From NCBI GenBank assembly GCA_050248735.1, contig JBFWRU010000002.1:124001-188000 (forward strand): DNA of 64,000 nt, written 5' to 3'. The notes beneath the pieces were generated by a model. That model had not been told where the DNA came from and searched no databases. It saw nothing but the letters and a program-made list of their open reading frames with translations. Source of the stretch: JACKFE01 sp050248735 (GTDB taxonomy: Bacteria > Nitrospirota > Nitrospiria > Nitrospirales > UBA8639). Positions 41,078 to 49,558 of this stretch are shown here, one piece after another. The stretch's first letter is position 1; each line of letters opens with the position of its first letter. A program made the translations under genes and the position numbers.

Positions 41078-42733
41078 ATGAACGATTCAATTTTCTCATT
41101 ATTTGCCTTACCGGCTCCAGGTCAATCCCCGGTCCAGGATGTTGACGAACACTTAATCCCGGGGAGCATTGCTACAGAGGATTCTTCGTTTTTTGATTTG
41201 TTTCAACGGCACACCTCGGCTGTTTCCGTGCGGGAGGCTGCGACGGATGTTCCGTCCGTCATTCAGAATCAAGCAAATTTTGGTGTGCAGACCTTACCTC
41301 TTTCACAGGAGTCACTCGCCGTTTTGGATCCAGAACAGTCCGGGAAGACGCGTCATCGAGATGTTGACACCATTACGTTATCGGATCTCCGTTTCTTGCA
41401 TTTGGGAGAGGACGATGAAAGTCCGGTGGTTTTTGGGAGTGGAGAATTCACTTATACGCCTGGTTACCGTGTCGTTGATGGTGAATCTCACCCCTATGTT
41501 GGGCAGGAGGGATTCATAAAGGGTTCCGAACCCGTATTGTCATTTGAAAGCAATTCACAGTCGAGGCCCACTCATGTTCCTCTTCCTGTAGCTGACCCAA
41601 GACCATCTTATGGTGTTGGGTCGGTCGGGTTTGGTCAAACAGCGCCCCAAACAGTGGCTCACACAGCCTCTCACACAGCCCCTCAAACTGCGGAGTTGCC
41701 AATCTTACCTGTTCTTGAACATGGGAAAATGAATACCTCAGTCTTGTCGTCTGCTCAGGAAGCGCTCCCGGTGAAAGGCCTCAAAATCCAGGAACCGGGC
41801 AAGTTGCAGGAGTCGGTCGGTATTTCTTCTCCCGAAGGGTCAAAAGGCCAGGATAAAATTCCGATGTCCGATTCCGGAATCGATGATTTGCCTGAGAAGA
41901 GTGTAGATTTATCGCCACGACGCTCAATCATCAAATTTGATCCGCCGTCCCTCCCTGATCCTCAAAGGAGTAATTCGATGCTTCCCCGGTCAGTCGCGAC
42001 GGTTGAATCCTCCGTCCCACTGCCGACACCACCGAATCCAGCGACGGTTCAACCACAGTCTGTTTCGGGAGGGTCTGCGATCCGCCCCGATGCGGTCGGA
42101 GCAGCCATAGGAGGAACGGTGTCTATCGTCACCGAGTCACTGTCCGAAACGGGTGGGAGCAAGCAGGACCTGACAAGGGTGCAAGGTATAGGGGATACGT
42201 ATGGAGCCAACAGCGACGCCAATGAGGAGAGCGGAGTACACAGTGGGTTGGGCGGATTTTCGCATTCCCAGTCAGGACATCAGTTTTCCCATTCTCAATC
42301 CGGTCAATTGGCGGGTGGGGGGATACGCGTTCCCGAAGAGGCGGCTCCCGTGTTGCCACCTCAACCCATTCAACGATTGCAGTTGGATGTGCAGATTTCC
42401 GAAACGCAACGAGTCCAAATTGATGTGGGTGTCCAGCATCGACAGGTGTACGCCGGTCTGGTGATGGACCAGATGGCCTTGAGAAATCTTGCCCTTCAAT
42501 TCGTTCCGCAATTAGAAGAACAATTCACCAATATCAATATGGAATTGAGTAAGTTTTCCGCCGAAACCCAGGAGGAAAAGGGATCGGCGGCCGACTCGGC
42601 GTTTCAGGGCAGAAAGTCCCCTTCTGAAACGCAGGAAGGGATGGGAGGTGGGGAAGGCGGGTTCTCAGGTCACCGAGGGACGCTTCATCGGCCGATCTCG
42701 ACAGTGGAAACGGGTTTGCATTTTGTAGCCTAG
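41078..42733 (+). CDS. fliK: Flagellar hook-length control protein FliK
   Basis: The protein has 551 residues. The first 430 are low-complexity, rich in Ser, Gln, Pro and Gly, with short repeats (QTVAHTASHTAPQTA at about 188-203, FSHSQSGHQFSHSQSGQ near 395), as expected for the flexible ruler. The C-terminal folded part (about 430-490) has RLQLDVQISETQRVQIDVGV and LRNLALQFVPQLEEQF, the hook-length control domain. FliK measures the hook and switches export specificity through FlhB. Identity rests on position between the motE-like gene and flgD and on this C-terminal part, since the family is very variable. Confidence 0.82.
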   Translation: MNDSIFSLFALPAPGQSPVQDVDEHLIPGSIATEDSSFFDLFQRHTSAVSVREAATDVPSVIQNQANFGVQTLPLSQESLAVLDPEQSGKTRHRDVDTITLSDLRFLHLGEDDESPVVFGSGEFTYTPGYRVVDGESHPYVGQEGFIKGSEPVLSFESNSQSRPTHVPLPVADPRPSYGVGSVGFGQTAPQTVAHTASHTAPQTAELPILPVLEHGKMNTSVLSSAQEALPVKGLKIQEPGKLQESVGISSPEGSKGQDKIPMSDSGIDDLPEKSVDLSPRRSIIKFDPPSLPDPQRSNSMLPRSVATVESSVPLPTPPNPATVQPQSVSGGSAIRPDAVGAAIGGTVSIVTESLSETGGSKQDLTRVQGIGDTYGANSDANEESGVHSGLGGFSHSQSGHQFSHSQSGQLAGGGIRVPEEAAPVLPPQPIQRLQLDVQISETQRVQIDVGVQHRQVYAGLVMDQMALRNLALQFVPQLEEQFTNINMELSKFSAETQEEKGSAADSAFQGRKSPSETQEGMGGGEGGFSGHRGTLHRPISTVETGLHFVA

Positions 42734-42787
42734 TGGATGACGTTCGGTCAACGATTACTTCATCATGTTGCAGAAGGGTTCAATACG

Positions 42788-43453
42788 ATGGATGCGATAA
42801 GCCCCGTTCAGCAATCTTCAACGGCGACTAGTCAGTCGAATATCCAAGCGGCGGTCACGGAACTAGGTTCCGATGTGTTCCTTCGGTTGTTGGTAACGCA
42901 GTTGCAAAGCCAGGATCCGACCAAGCCGGTCGAAAACGAGGGCTTTATAGCGCAGTTGGCTCAATTCACGACTTTAGAGCAAACCACGAATAGTAATAAA
43001 TTATTGCAGGAGCTTGTGGGACAAAATACTCAGCGTTCGCAATTTGAATTACTCAATCTGCTTGGACATTCGATCGTCACCTCAGGCAACACGATTGGGC
43101 TGGGAACGAGCGGAGAGGCGAAGTTGAGTTATGCCCTGAGTCAAAATGCCAATGTCGTAAATATTGAAGTCCTGGGTCCCAATGGGCAGGTGCTTAGAAC
43201 GCTGAATCCAGGGGTTGCCCAAGCCATCGGCGGGCATGACATGCTATGGGATGGAAAAAATAAAGATGGAGATGTCCTACCGCCTGGGGTGTATGAATTC
43301 CGAGTCAAGGCGGAAGATGCCAACAACAAAACAGTTCCGACACTAACCTTTGCTCGTGAAACAGTCGCCAATATTGTTCCAGGGACGGACAAGCCTGTGG
43401 TGGTACAAAGTGGAAAGACCTATACCGCCGAGGACATTATTTCAATTGAATAA
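42788..43453 (+). CDS. flgD: Flagellar hook assembly scaffold FlgD
   Basis: The protein has 221 residues from the ATG at 42788, which has GAAGGG upstream; the ATG at 42737 adds 17 residues but lacks a binding site. The conserved N-terminal segment is FLRLLVTQLQSQDPTKPVENEGFIAQLAQF, followed by SNKLLQELVG. The C-terminal FlgD fibronectin/Tudor-like part shows LGPNGQVLRTLNPGVAQAIG and WDGKNKDGDVLPPGVYEFRV. FlgD caps the growing hook and is exported first. It precedes flgE. Confidence 0.93.
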   Translation: MDAISPVQQSSTATSQSNIQAAVTELGSDVFLRLLVTQLQSQDPTKPVENEGFIAQLAQFTTLEQTTNSNKLLQELVGQNTQRSQFELLNLLGHSIVTSGNTIGLGTSGEAKLSYALSQNANVVNIEVLGPNGQVLRTLNPGVAQAIGGHDMLWDGKNKDGDVLPPGVYEFRVKAEDANNKTVPTLTFARETVANIVPGTDKPVVVQSGKTYTAEDIISIE

Positions 43454-43516
43454 ATGATGATCATCATCAACTTGCCGTCCCCTGTAAGGACGTAGTTATG
43501 GAAGGAGTGTGAATTT

Positions 43517-44863
43517 ATGGGTATCACGTCAGCATTTTTCGCAGCCACGAGTGGAATTAATGCAACCAGTCGAGCGTTGAGTGAAATTGGAAACAATATT
43601 GCCAATGCACAGACCGTCGGTTACAAAAGCCGGTCTGTTTCCTTCGGCGATTTGTTTGGGGCCACGATCGGTGGTGGTGGAACGAGTACGGCGTTAGTGG
43701 AAGGGCGCGGTGTCCGTGTGCTGGGGATCGATCCGAGTTTTACTCAAGGATCGCTTCAGACAACCTCGAATGCATTGGATCTGGCCATTGACGGGGATGG
43801 TTTTTTTCAAGTCAACGATTCCGCCGGGAACATATTTTTTTCTCGGGCCGGTCAGTTCAATATTGATTCCACCGGGAACCTCATAAACCCGGCGGGGTTG
43901 CGCCTTCAGGGATTTCAAGTCGATGCCAATGGTAATATTCTCGGGACCATTGATGATTTGGTGTTAACTACCACGCAGCAGGTCGGTACGCCCACGACCG
44001 AGGTGGAAATGAGTGGAAATCTCAATGCCAGTGAGCCGGTGGTGTCTGCTTTTACCACCGCACAGCTTCTTGCCGACCCGTCCAATCCGGCGATTTCCCA
44101 GTTTAGTACCGGAGTTCGTATATTTGATACGCTTGGTGTAGGTCATGATTTGACGCTGTATTTTGCCAAAACGGCGGCCAATACCTGGACTTATAGCGCC
44201 TTGGCCAATTCGAGCGAAGTGACTGTGACCGCTGGCAATTCCAATTCAACAACCGGCAATGCGTTAGTGGCGCAAGGAACCCTCGGGTTTACCAGTGTAG
44301 GATTATTGAACACGGAAAGTGCGGTGACCTATTTTAATACCGGCGCTACTGGGATTGATTTTAGTAATGGGTCCACGGCTGCGCAAGCCGCTACATTTGA
44401 CTTTGGCACCAGTATCACGACGGATGGTGGAGCGGGGACAGATGGCATGTTGCAGCAGGGATCAACCTCAGTCCTCCTCACGCTGTCGCAAGACGGATTT
44501 GCCAACGGCACTCTGACAGGGACATCCATCGAGGAGGATGGAACGATTACCGGGCGGTTTTCCAATGGGACCACACAGAATCTTGGGCAAGTGGCGTTAA
44601 CCCGTTTCATTAACCCGGATGGTTTGCAACCCATTGGGCGAAATTTGTTTATTCAATCCGGTGACTCGGGGACTCCCTTGCAAGGGACGCCTGGATCCGG
44701 GTCATTCGGGAAGGTTTCAGCCAGCACGTTAGAAACCTCCAATGTTGATTTGGGTGATGAGCTGGTGAATATGATTACGATGCAACGGGGTTTCCAAGCG
44801 AATTCCCGGATCATCACGACCACCAATTCCCTTCTCGGTGAACTTGTGAATCTGGCGCAGTAG
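43517..44863 (+). CDS. flgE: Flagellar hook protein FlgE
   Basis: The protein has 448 residues. The N-terminal rod/hook domain has TSGINATSRALSEIGNNIANAQTVGYKSRS, and the body includes DLAIDGDGFFQVNDSAGNIFFSRAGQF and the hook domain with TFVE-type strands rich in Thr and Asn. The C terminus has LETSNVDLGDELVNMITMQRGFQANSRIITT, which pairs with the N-terminal helix in the assembled hook. GGAGTGTG precedes the ATG. FlgE polymerises into the curved hook. It is the last gene of the first flagellar operon and is followed by a strong terminator. Confidence 0.94.
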   Translation: MGITSAFFAATSGINATSRALSEIGNNIANAQTVGYKSRSVSFGDLFGATIGGGGTSTALVEGRGVRVLGIDPSFTQGSLQTTSNALDLAIDGDGFFQVNDSAGNIFFSRAGQFNIDSTGNLINPAGLRLQGFQVDANGNILGTIDDLVLTTTQQVGTPTTEVEMSGNLNASEPVVSAFTTAQLLADPSNPAISQFSTGVRIFDTLGVGHDLTLYFAKTAANTWTYSALANSSEVTVTAGNSNSTTGNALVAQGTLGFTSVGLLNTESAVTYFNTGATGIDFSNGSTAAQAATFDFGTSITTDGGAGTDGMLQQGSTSVLLTLSQDGFANGTLTGTSIEEDGTITGRFSNGTTQNLGQVALTRFINPDGLQPIGRNLFIQSGDSGTPLQGTPGSGSFGKVSASTLETSNVDLGDELVNMITMQRGFQANSRIITTTNSLLGELVNLAQ

Positions 44864-44871
44864 TTTGCTTT

Positions 44872-45348
44872 TTAAAGGTTGATGCGGCCCCCAGTCAGGC
44901 TTCCCTGGCTGGGGGCTTTTTTATGGGCGATGGAATCAGATGAGGGAATGATCAACGTAGGTAGGATGGTCTGAATTTTTTGACGAAGATTCGAAAGCGA
45001 GTACGGAAAGGAAATAAATCCATCCACTCCTCCTCGAATGGCTGCCACGCGGTTAAGGGAATAGTCGTTCGGGATAATCAGAAATACTTTTGCCGTCCCG
45101 GCTTCCTTCCCTGACTTTTTCAATCCTGTCGTCCACTGGATCATTTCTGGTCCCCACTGTTCCCATCCCACAAAAAAGAGGGTGTCGTTTTGTGCGGGAA
45201 TTTCTTCGTGTAGGGGGTTCCATGAGTCCAGGGTCTGCACATGACAAATGCCGAGCTGGATGAGGAATCCACGGAGGATGGTTTGGGATGTGGAGTCGGT
45301 GCCGATAATCGTCGCGGTTGGGTTAGCACAGGAAGCTGGAACAGGCAT
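44872..45348 (-). CDS. Degenerate receiver-domain (pseudo-receiver) protein
   Basis: The protein has 158 residues. It has the alternating strand-helix layout of a response-regulator receiver: TATIIGTDSTSQTILRGFL (start), LFFVGWEQWGPEMIQW (strand 3 loop), AKVFLIIPNDYSLNRVAAIRGGVDGFISFPYSLSNLRQKIQTIL (strands 4 and 5). At the place of the phosphoacceptor Asp there is G61, and the usual Lys before Pro is F114, so phosphorylation by the normal chemistry is not expected. The last 20 residues are a basic tail overlapping the flgE terminator. It lies alone on the opposite strand between flgE and fliL. The start at 45348 has a poor binding site and remains open. Confidence 0.6.
   Translation of the reverse strand: MPVPASCANPTATIIGTDSTSQTILRGFLIQLGICHVQTLDSWNPLHEEIPAQNDTLFFVGWEQWGPEMIQWTTGLKKSGKEAGTAKVFLIIPNDYSLNRVAAIRGGVDGFISFPYSLSNLRQKIQTILPTLIIPSSDSIAHKKAPSQGSLTGGRINL
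44887..44922 (+). terminator. Intrinsic terminator after flgE
   Basis: GCCCCCAG (44887-44894) pairs with CTGGGGGC (44909-44916). The stem continues through a T-G pair and CAGG with CCTG, the loop is four bases, and six T follow at 44917-44922. This is a textbook rho-independent terminator 24 bases after the flgE stop. The same bases also encode the last codons of the opposite-strand pseudo-receiver gene. Confidence 0.9.
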
Positions 45349-45637
45349 GCGTGAGGAATGAATCGGATAATTGAACAGGTTGTCGCTTCGTTATGAAGTG
45401 ACTTTTCGGGTTTGTGGGGAAGGGACTAAAGGGCGTGAAGGCAAGATTTGTCTAATGAGGTCATTGATGAAGGAAAACTTTGGCCGTCAGAGATTGCCCA
45501 GAACCGCCAGGAAAATGACAGAAGGCTTGTGGTCAGGGAGATGAGGATTCCACCTACCAAATTTTATGTATCTGATATTACAAGGGAAAAAGGTGTCATG
45601 AGGAGATCGATTTTTAAATATACGTAGAAACCATATA

Positions 45638-45653
45638 TGGCATGAAGGTTGCT
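45638..45653 (+). promoter_or_regulatory. Sigma-54 promoter of the fliL operon
   Basis: TGGCATGAAGGTTGCT has GG and GC exactly 12 bases apart, as required for -24/-12 promoters, and closely resembles the flgB promoter (TGGCAT, then TTGCT). It lies 57 bases before the fliL start. In the surrounding 361 bases (45349-45709) nothing else was recognised. Confidence 0.75.
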
Positions 45654-45709
45654 GATATGAGCCAAGGGAGTCTGTGACATGAATGTATCACGAAGGGGGA
45701 GGGTGAGGC

Positions 45710-46213
45710 ATGGCTGAGGAAAAGGCAGAGGAATCTCCATCAGCAAAGGGCGGGTCTGGAAAAAAAATGATGATCTTGGGGTTAGCGGGTCTTCTCCTTT
45801 TAGGGGGTGGGGGCGGAGCCGCTTGGTTTTTCATGGCCGGAAGCCATGAAGAAGAGAAGAAAGCCGAATCCCATGATGAACAAGCCAAAGCGGATGACCA
45901 TGCCGCCCAACCGGGACCGGTCATGGAATTGGATCCTTTCCTGCTGAATTTGGCAGATCGGGACGAACTTCGATTTTTAAAAGTCAGCATTAAACTGGAA
46001 TTGGACCGACCCGAGGAAACAACCGATTATCAGGCCAAAGTGCCCGCCATTCGCGATGCGCTGCTGGTGTTATTAAGCAGTAAGGAGTCTCAGTTATTAC
46101 GCACGGTGAATGGGAAGCGGCGAATTCGCGAAGAGATTATGGCCAGGGTCAATACGGTGATGAGCAAAGGCAAAGTTGCCAATGTGTATTTCACGGATTT
46201 CATTATTCAATAG
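45710..46213 (+). CDS. fliL: Flagellar basal body-associated protein FliL
   Basis: The protein has 167 residues. A single membrane helix (about 23-43) rich in Gly and Leu is followed by a charged linker with His and Glu, then the periplasmic FliL domain with DPFLLNLADRDELRFLKVSIKLELD and IRDALLVLLSSKESQLL. FliL surrounds and supports the stator in other species. GAGGGTGAGG lies before the ATG. It heads the second operon directly behind a sigma-54 promoter. Confidence 0.92.
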   Translation: MAEEKAEESPSAKGGSGKKMMILGLAGLLLLGGGGGAAWFFMAGSHEEEKKAESHDEQAKADDHAAQPGPVMELDPFLLNLADRDELRFLKVSIKLELDRPEETTDYQAKVPAIRDALLVLLSSKESQLLRTVNGKRRIREEIMARVNTVMSKGKVANVYFTDFIIQ

Positions 46214-46370
46214 GGAGAAAGATGTGAGGAGTGAAACGAAATGAGTCAGGAGTACAGTTGGGAGTGGACATTAACGCGGAAATGGAAGAACGAATGAGAG
46301 ACGAAAGCTAACTTTAGAACTGGTGCGCCTAACAATTCATTTTTTCCTCCTCATCTAAGTCAATCATCAC

Positions 46371-47360
46371 ATGGAAAAAATTCTTAGTCAGGACGAGGTT
46401 GATGCGCTTCTTCGAGGCGTGTCTGACGGCGAGGTCGAAACCGAGGCCCCTGCCGTGGAAGCGCAACCCGAGACGGACGGACCGGTTGCGTATGATCTGG
46501 GAAATCAGGAGTGGGTGGTCCGTGGTCGCATGCCGACCCTGGATGTCATTCATCAGCAATTTTCACGACTCTTTCGGATTTCTCTGAGCGAGATTCTTCG
46601 CAAGAGCGCCGAAGTAACCGTGACCAACCAGTGTGTACAGAAGTTTGGCGAGTTCACCAAACGGATGCCCGTGCCCGCGTATCTGCAAATCATCTCCATG
46701 GAGCCGCTGAGAGGCCTCGCGATGATTGCCACCGATGCCGCCACCGTCTACATGTTAGTGGATCATTTTTTTGGGGGTGCCGGGCAAACCCATGTCAAAC
46801 CGGAAGGTCAGGATTTTACGTTGATTGAACAACGGGTCATGAAAAAAGTCATGCAAATCGGAGTGAAAAATCTGGAGAAAGCCTGGGAGCCGGTTCAAAA
46901 ACTCGTCATTCATCCGGTCCGGGCAGAAATGAATCCTCAACTGGCTTCGATTGTGTTGCCTTCAGACATTGTGATTGTTGTGACCTTGGGTGTGGAGTTG
47001 GGCAATTCCGTGGGGGACATTCATCTCTGTTTGCCGTATGCCATGTTGGAACCACTCAGGGAAAAACTTCAGGTGAGCTTCCAGGCGGATTTTTACGAAG
47101 TGGATCATGGATGGATCAAACGGTTTTCTTCCAGGCTGCGGGAGGCGACAGTCGGATTGTCCGTCACGTTGGGAGAAACCCGCATCTCCGTGGAAGAATT
47201 ACTCGGATTTACCATCGGAGATGTGATCATGCTGGATCAGGCGACGACGCAGCCCCTTCTGGGACTGGTGGAAGGGATGCCAAAATTTCTTGGATTTCCT
47301 GGAGTATCCAAAGGCTCCCAATCCTTTCAAATTCAAAAAATCATCCTTCCGAAAGAATGA
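46371..47360 (+). CDS. fliM: Flagellar motor switch protein FliM
   Basis: The protein has 329 residues. The CheY-binding peptide is at the N terminus (ILSQDEVDALLRGV). The CheC-like middle domain follows, with LDVIHQQFSRLFRISLSEILRKSAEV, then LRGLAMIATDAATVYMLVDHFFGG; the C-terminal SpoA domain ends the chain. It forms the main C-ring wall and receives phospho-CheY. No strong Shine-Dalgarno is visible before the ATG except TCCTCC on the wrong side, so translation may depend on the 157-base upstream spacer, which shows only a purine-rich run. Confidence 0.94.
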   Translation: MEKILSQDEVDALLRGVSDGEVETEAPAVEAQPETDGPVAYDLGNQEWVVRGRMPTLDVIHQQFSRLFRISLSEILRKSAEVTVTNQCVQKFGEFTKRMPVPAYLQIISMEPLRGLAMIATDAATVYMLVDHFFGGAGQTHVKPEGQDFTLIEQRVMKKVMQIGVKNLEKAWEPVQKLVIHPVRAEMNPQLASIVLPSDIVIVVTLGVELGNSVGDIHLCLPYAMLEPLREKLQVSFQADFYEVDHGWIKRFSSRLREATVGLSVTLGETRISVEELLGFTIGDVIMLDQATTQPLLGLVEGMPKFLGFPGVSKGSQSFQIQKIILPKE

Positions 47361-47417
47361 TCGCCCGGATCAATCAAGGATTGGACAACGTTGTCATAGC
47401 AAGAGGGAGAGGAATGT

Positions 47418-47810
47418 ATGAGTGATGAAGAGGCCGTGGACCTGGACTCGTTTGATGCAGAAAAAGAGATGATGGAGGCTCTTGCCCAAGAATCTGGGGG
47501 TAAGGTCCAAGAAGCCGGCGGCAAGTCGGTGCCGGCAAAACTCTCCGACCCGAGTCTCGAACGGATTCTGGATATTCCCCTGTTGTTATCCGCACAGTTG
47601 GGGAATACCCGGATGTTGATCAAAGATCTGCTTCAGCTGGGACCGGGTTCGATTGTGGAGCTGGATAAACTGGCCGGGGAGCCTCTGGAAATTTTGGTGA
47701 ACGACAAATTGGTGGCCCGAGGAGAAGTCGTGATGGTGAATGAAAAATTCGGGGTGCGATTAACCGATGTTGTCAGTCCCACGGAACGGGTGAATAAACT
47801 AGGTGGGTGA
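47418..47810 (+). CDS. fliN: Flagellar motor switch protein FliN
   Basis: The protein has 130 residues. An acidic variable N-terminal part is followed by the SpoA domain: ILDIPLLLSAQLGNTRMLIKDLLQLGPGSIVELDKLAGEPLEILVNDKLVARGEVVMVNEKFGVRLTDVV in sequence order. It forms rings at the bottom of the C-ring and binds FliH. GAGAGGAAT lies about seven bases before the ATG. It follows fliM after 57 bases. Confidence 0.95.
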   Translation: MSDEEAVDLDSFDAEKEMMEALAQESGGKVQEAGGKSVPAKLSDPSLERILDIPLLLSAQLGNTRMLIKDLLQLGPGSIVELDKLAGEPLEILVNDKLVARGEVVMVNEKFGVRLTDVVSPTERVNKLGG

Positions 47811-47949
47811 GCGGTAAGGAGTGAGGAGCAAGGGGAATGGAGTCAGAGAGAAGAAATCGACGGTCATGGGTGTTTCCATATTTCATATTCCGATGATTCC
47901 TTTTTATCCGCCGTTACCCATCCCGTGTTGCTGTTTATGAAAGGATTGC

Positions 47950-48351
47950 ATGGATTTCGGTCATGAGGTCATAAAAATGGCTGGAGCACTGGGCTTGGTG
48001 GTTCTCCTGCTCCTGGTCATTCTGGTCTGGGTTCGAAAGACCTTTGGGGAAGCCGGAGCCGCTTCGGGAGAACCGGTTATGAGGGTGATCGGAGGACTCC
48101 GGTTGGGGGCAGGCAAACAGATCGTGTTGGTGGAAGTAGCGGGGGAAGTGTTGGTGTTGGGAACCACCAATCGTGAAATGACGTTGCTGACGCGAATAAA
48201 GGATGAACAACGGATCGCCAGTTTACGAACCGTGGCCCATCCTATGCTCAATACCCTGGATGCATGGCTGGCAGCCTGGAAATCCGGAAGCCGAATGTCC
48301 AGGACGAAATCCGCATCTTCACGGATGCTCAAAGAACGTTTGCCTCACTGA
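47950..48351 (+). CDS. fliO: Flagellar export protein FliO
   Basis: The protein has 133 residues, with one membrane helix at about 12-30 (LGLVVLLLLVILVWV) and a cytoplasmic domain of the FliO/ZliO type: MRVIGGLRLGAGKQIVLVEVAGEVLVLGTTNREMTLLTRI. The C-terminal tail is basic. FliO helps FliP form the export-gate pentamer. The family is small and variable, so the position before fliP matters. It ends 11 bases before fliP by my start choice. Confidence 0.88.
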   Translation: MDFGHEVIKMAGALGLVVLLLLVILVWVRKTFGEAGAASGEPVMRVIGGLRLGAGKQIVLVEVAGEVLVLGTTNREMTLLTRIKDEQRIASLRTVAHPMLNTLDAWLAAWKSGSRMSRTKSASSRMLKERLPH

Positions 48352-48362
48352 TAAGGAATACC

Positions 48363-49154
48363 ATGCACCCCTGTGAAAGATCTGTCCCTCGGAAAATGCT
48401 AGTCACGATTGTGCTGGTGGGGTTGGTTGGTCTGTTCGAGCATGGGTGGGTAGTCAACACCGTCTGGGGTCAAACGACGAAGGACCCCACCATCAGTTTG
48501 CAAGTGTCCGGACTGGACGCCACTGAACCCTGGACCTTTGGTATTCGCATTCTATTTCTGCTCACGGTTTTAACCGTGGCTCCGGCCTTACTCATGCTGG
48601 TGACTTCCTTTACACGGGTGGTCATTGTGCTGGGCCTTCTCCGTCAAGCTCTGGGAACCATGCATGCTCCTCCCAATCAGGTCATGATCGCGCTAGCGCT
48701 GTTTCTGACCATTTTTATCATGATGCCTGTATGGGAACAAATTCGAGGGGAGGCGTTGAATCCGTACTTGGAGAATCAAATCACGCAGCAGGTGGCCATG
48801 GACCGGGCAATTGAGCCCATCCGACAATTTATGATGAAACAGGTTCGGGAAAAGGACCTTTCCCTGTTTATGGGAATGGCCAAAATGCCCACGCCGCAAT
48901 CCCAGGCCGATGTGCCCTTGCATGTGTTGGTGCCGGCTTTTGTAATCAGTGAATTAAGAACAGCATTTCAGATCGGTTTCCTCATTTATATTCCGTTTCT
49001 GGTGATCGATATGATTGTCGCCAGTATTCTTATGTCGATGGGAATGATGCTGCTGCCGCCTGTCATGATTTCATTGCCGTTTAAACTGGTCTTGTTTGTG
49101 CTGGCTGACGGATGGTTTTTAATCGTCGGATCCTTGATGAATAGTTTTCAGTAA
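48363..49154 (+). CDS. fliP: Flagellar export gate protein FliP
   Basis: The protein has 263 residues from the ATG at 48363, which is preceded by AAGGA and begins a signal peptide (about 1-36), as in FliP of other bacteria; the upstream frame from 48264 overlaps fliO and is unlikely. The conserved parts are LTVAPALLMLVTSFTRVVIVLGLLRQALGT, PPNQVMIALALFLT, then the last two helices with LVPAFVISELRTAFQIGFLIYIPFLVIDMIVASILMSMGMMMLPP-like sequence. It is the core of the FliPQR export channel. Confidence 0.95.
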   Translation: MHPCERSVPRKMLVTIVLVGLVGLFEHGWVVNTVWGQTTKDPTISLQVSGLDATEPWTFGIRILFLLTVLTVAPALLMLVTSFTRVVIVLGLLRQALGTMHAPPNQVMIALALFLTIFIMMPVWEQIRGEALNPYLENQITQQVAMDRAIEPIRQFMMKQVREKDLSLFMGMAKMPTPQSQADVPLHVLVPAFVISELRTAFQIGFLIYIPFLVIDMIVASILMSMGMMLLPPVMISLPFKLVLFVLADGWFLIVGSLMNSFQ

Positions 49155-49191
49155 CCGTGTCGGGAGTTGCGTGAAAAGGAGTCAATGACAG

Positions 49192-49461
49192 ATGACACCT
49201 GAAGGAGTCATAGGCATTGGACAGGAAGCGATTAAAACCATTTTGCTGGTGGCCGGCCCCATGCTCGGATTCAGTTTAATTGTGGGGTTAATGGTCAGTG
49301 CCTTTCAGGCGATGACGCAAATCAACGAAGCAACACTGACCTTTTTGCCGAAAATCGTCACCATGTTTCTGGTGTTGCTCGTCGCCTTTCCATGGATGCT
49401 GCAAATTCTGTTGGGTTTTATGACCAATATCTGGGGTGATTTCAATCATTATATCCGTTGA
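49192..49461 (+). CDS. fliQ: Flagellar export gate protein FliQ
   Basis: The protein has 89 residues, the usual length, with two membrane hairpin helices. The segments IKTILLVAGPMLGFSLIVGLMVSAFQAMTQINEATLTFLPKIV and LVAFPWMLQILLGF are typical of FliQ. Four copies surround the FliP5-FliR1 core. The ATG has no strong binding site. It lies 37 bases after fliP. Confidence 0.95.
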   Translation: MTPEGVIGIGQEAIKTILLVAGPMLGFSLIVGLMVSAFQAMTQINEATLTFLPKIVTMFLVLLVAFPWMLQILLGFMTNIWGDFNHYIR

Positions 49462-49558
49462 ATCTTGGAGGACGGAACGGTCCGATGAACACCACCCAAA
49501 CGCGGGCGTTCGTCGGCCCTCCAAGCATTAAGCTGAACCGATAAAGGATACCGATTCG

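Noticed and set aside
41640..42310. Short repeats in fliK (SHTAPQTA, FSHSQSG) considered as CRISPR or a mobile repeat
   Set aside because: The repeats are in frame, degenerate and within a region expected to be low-complexity in FliK; there are no spacers.
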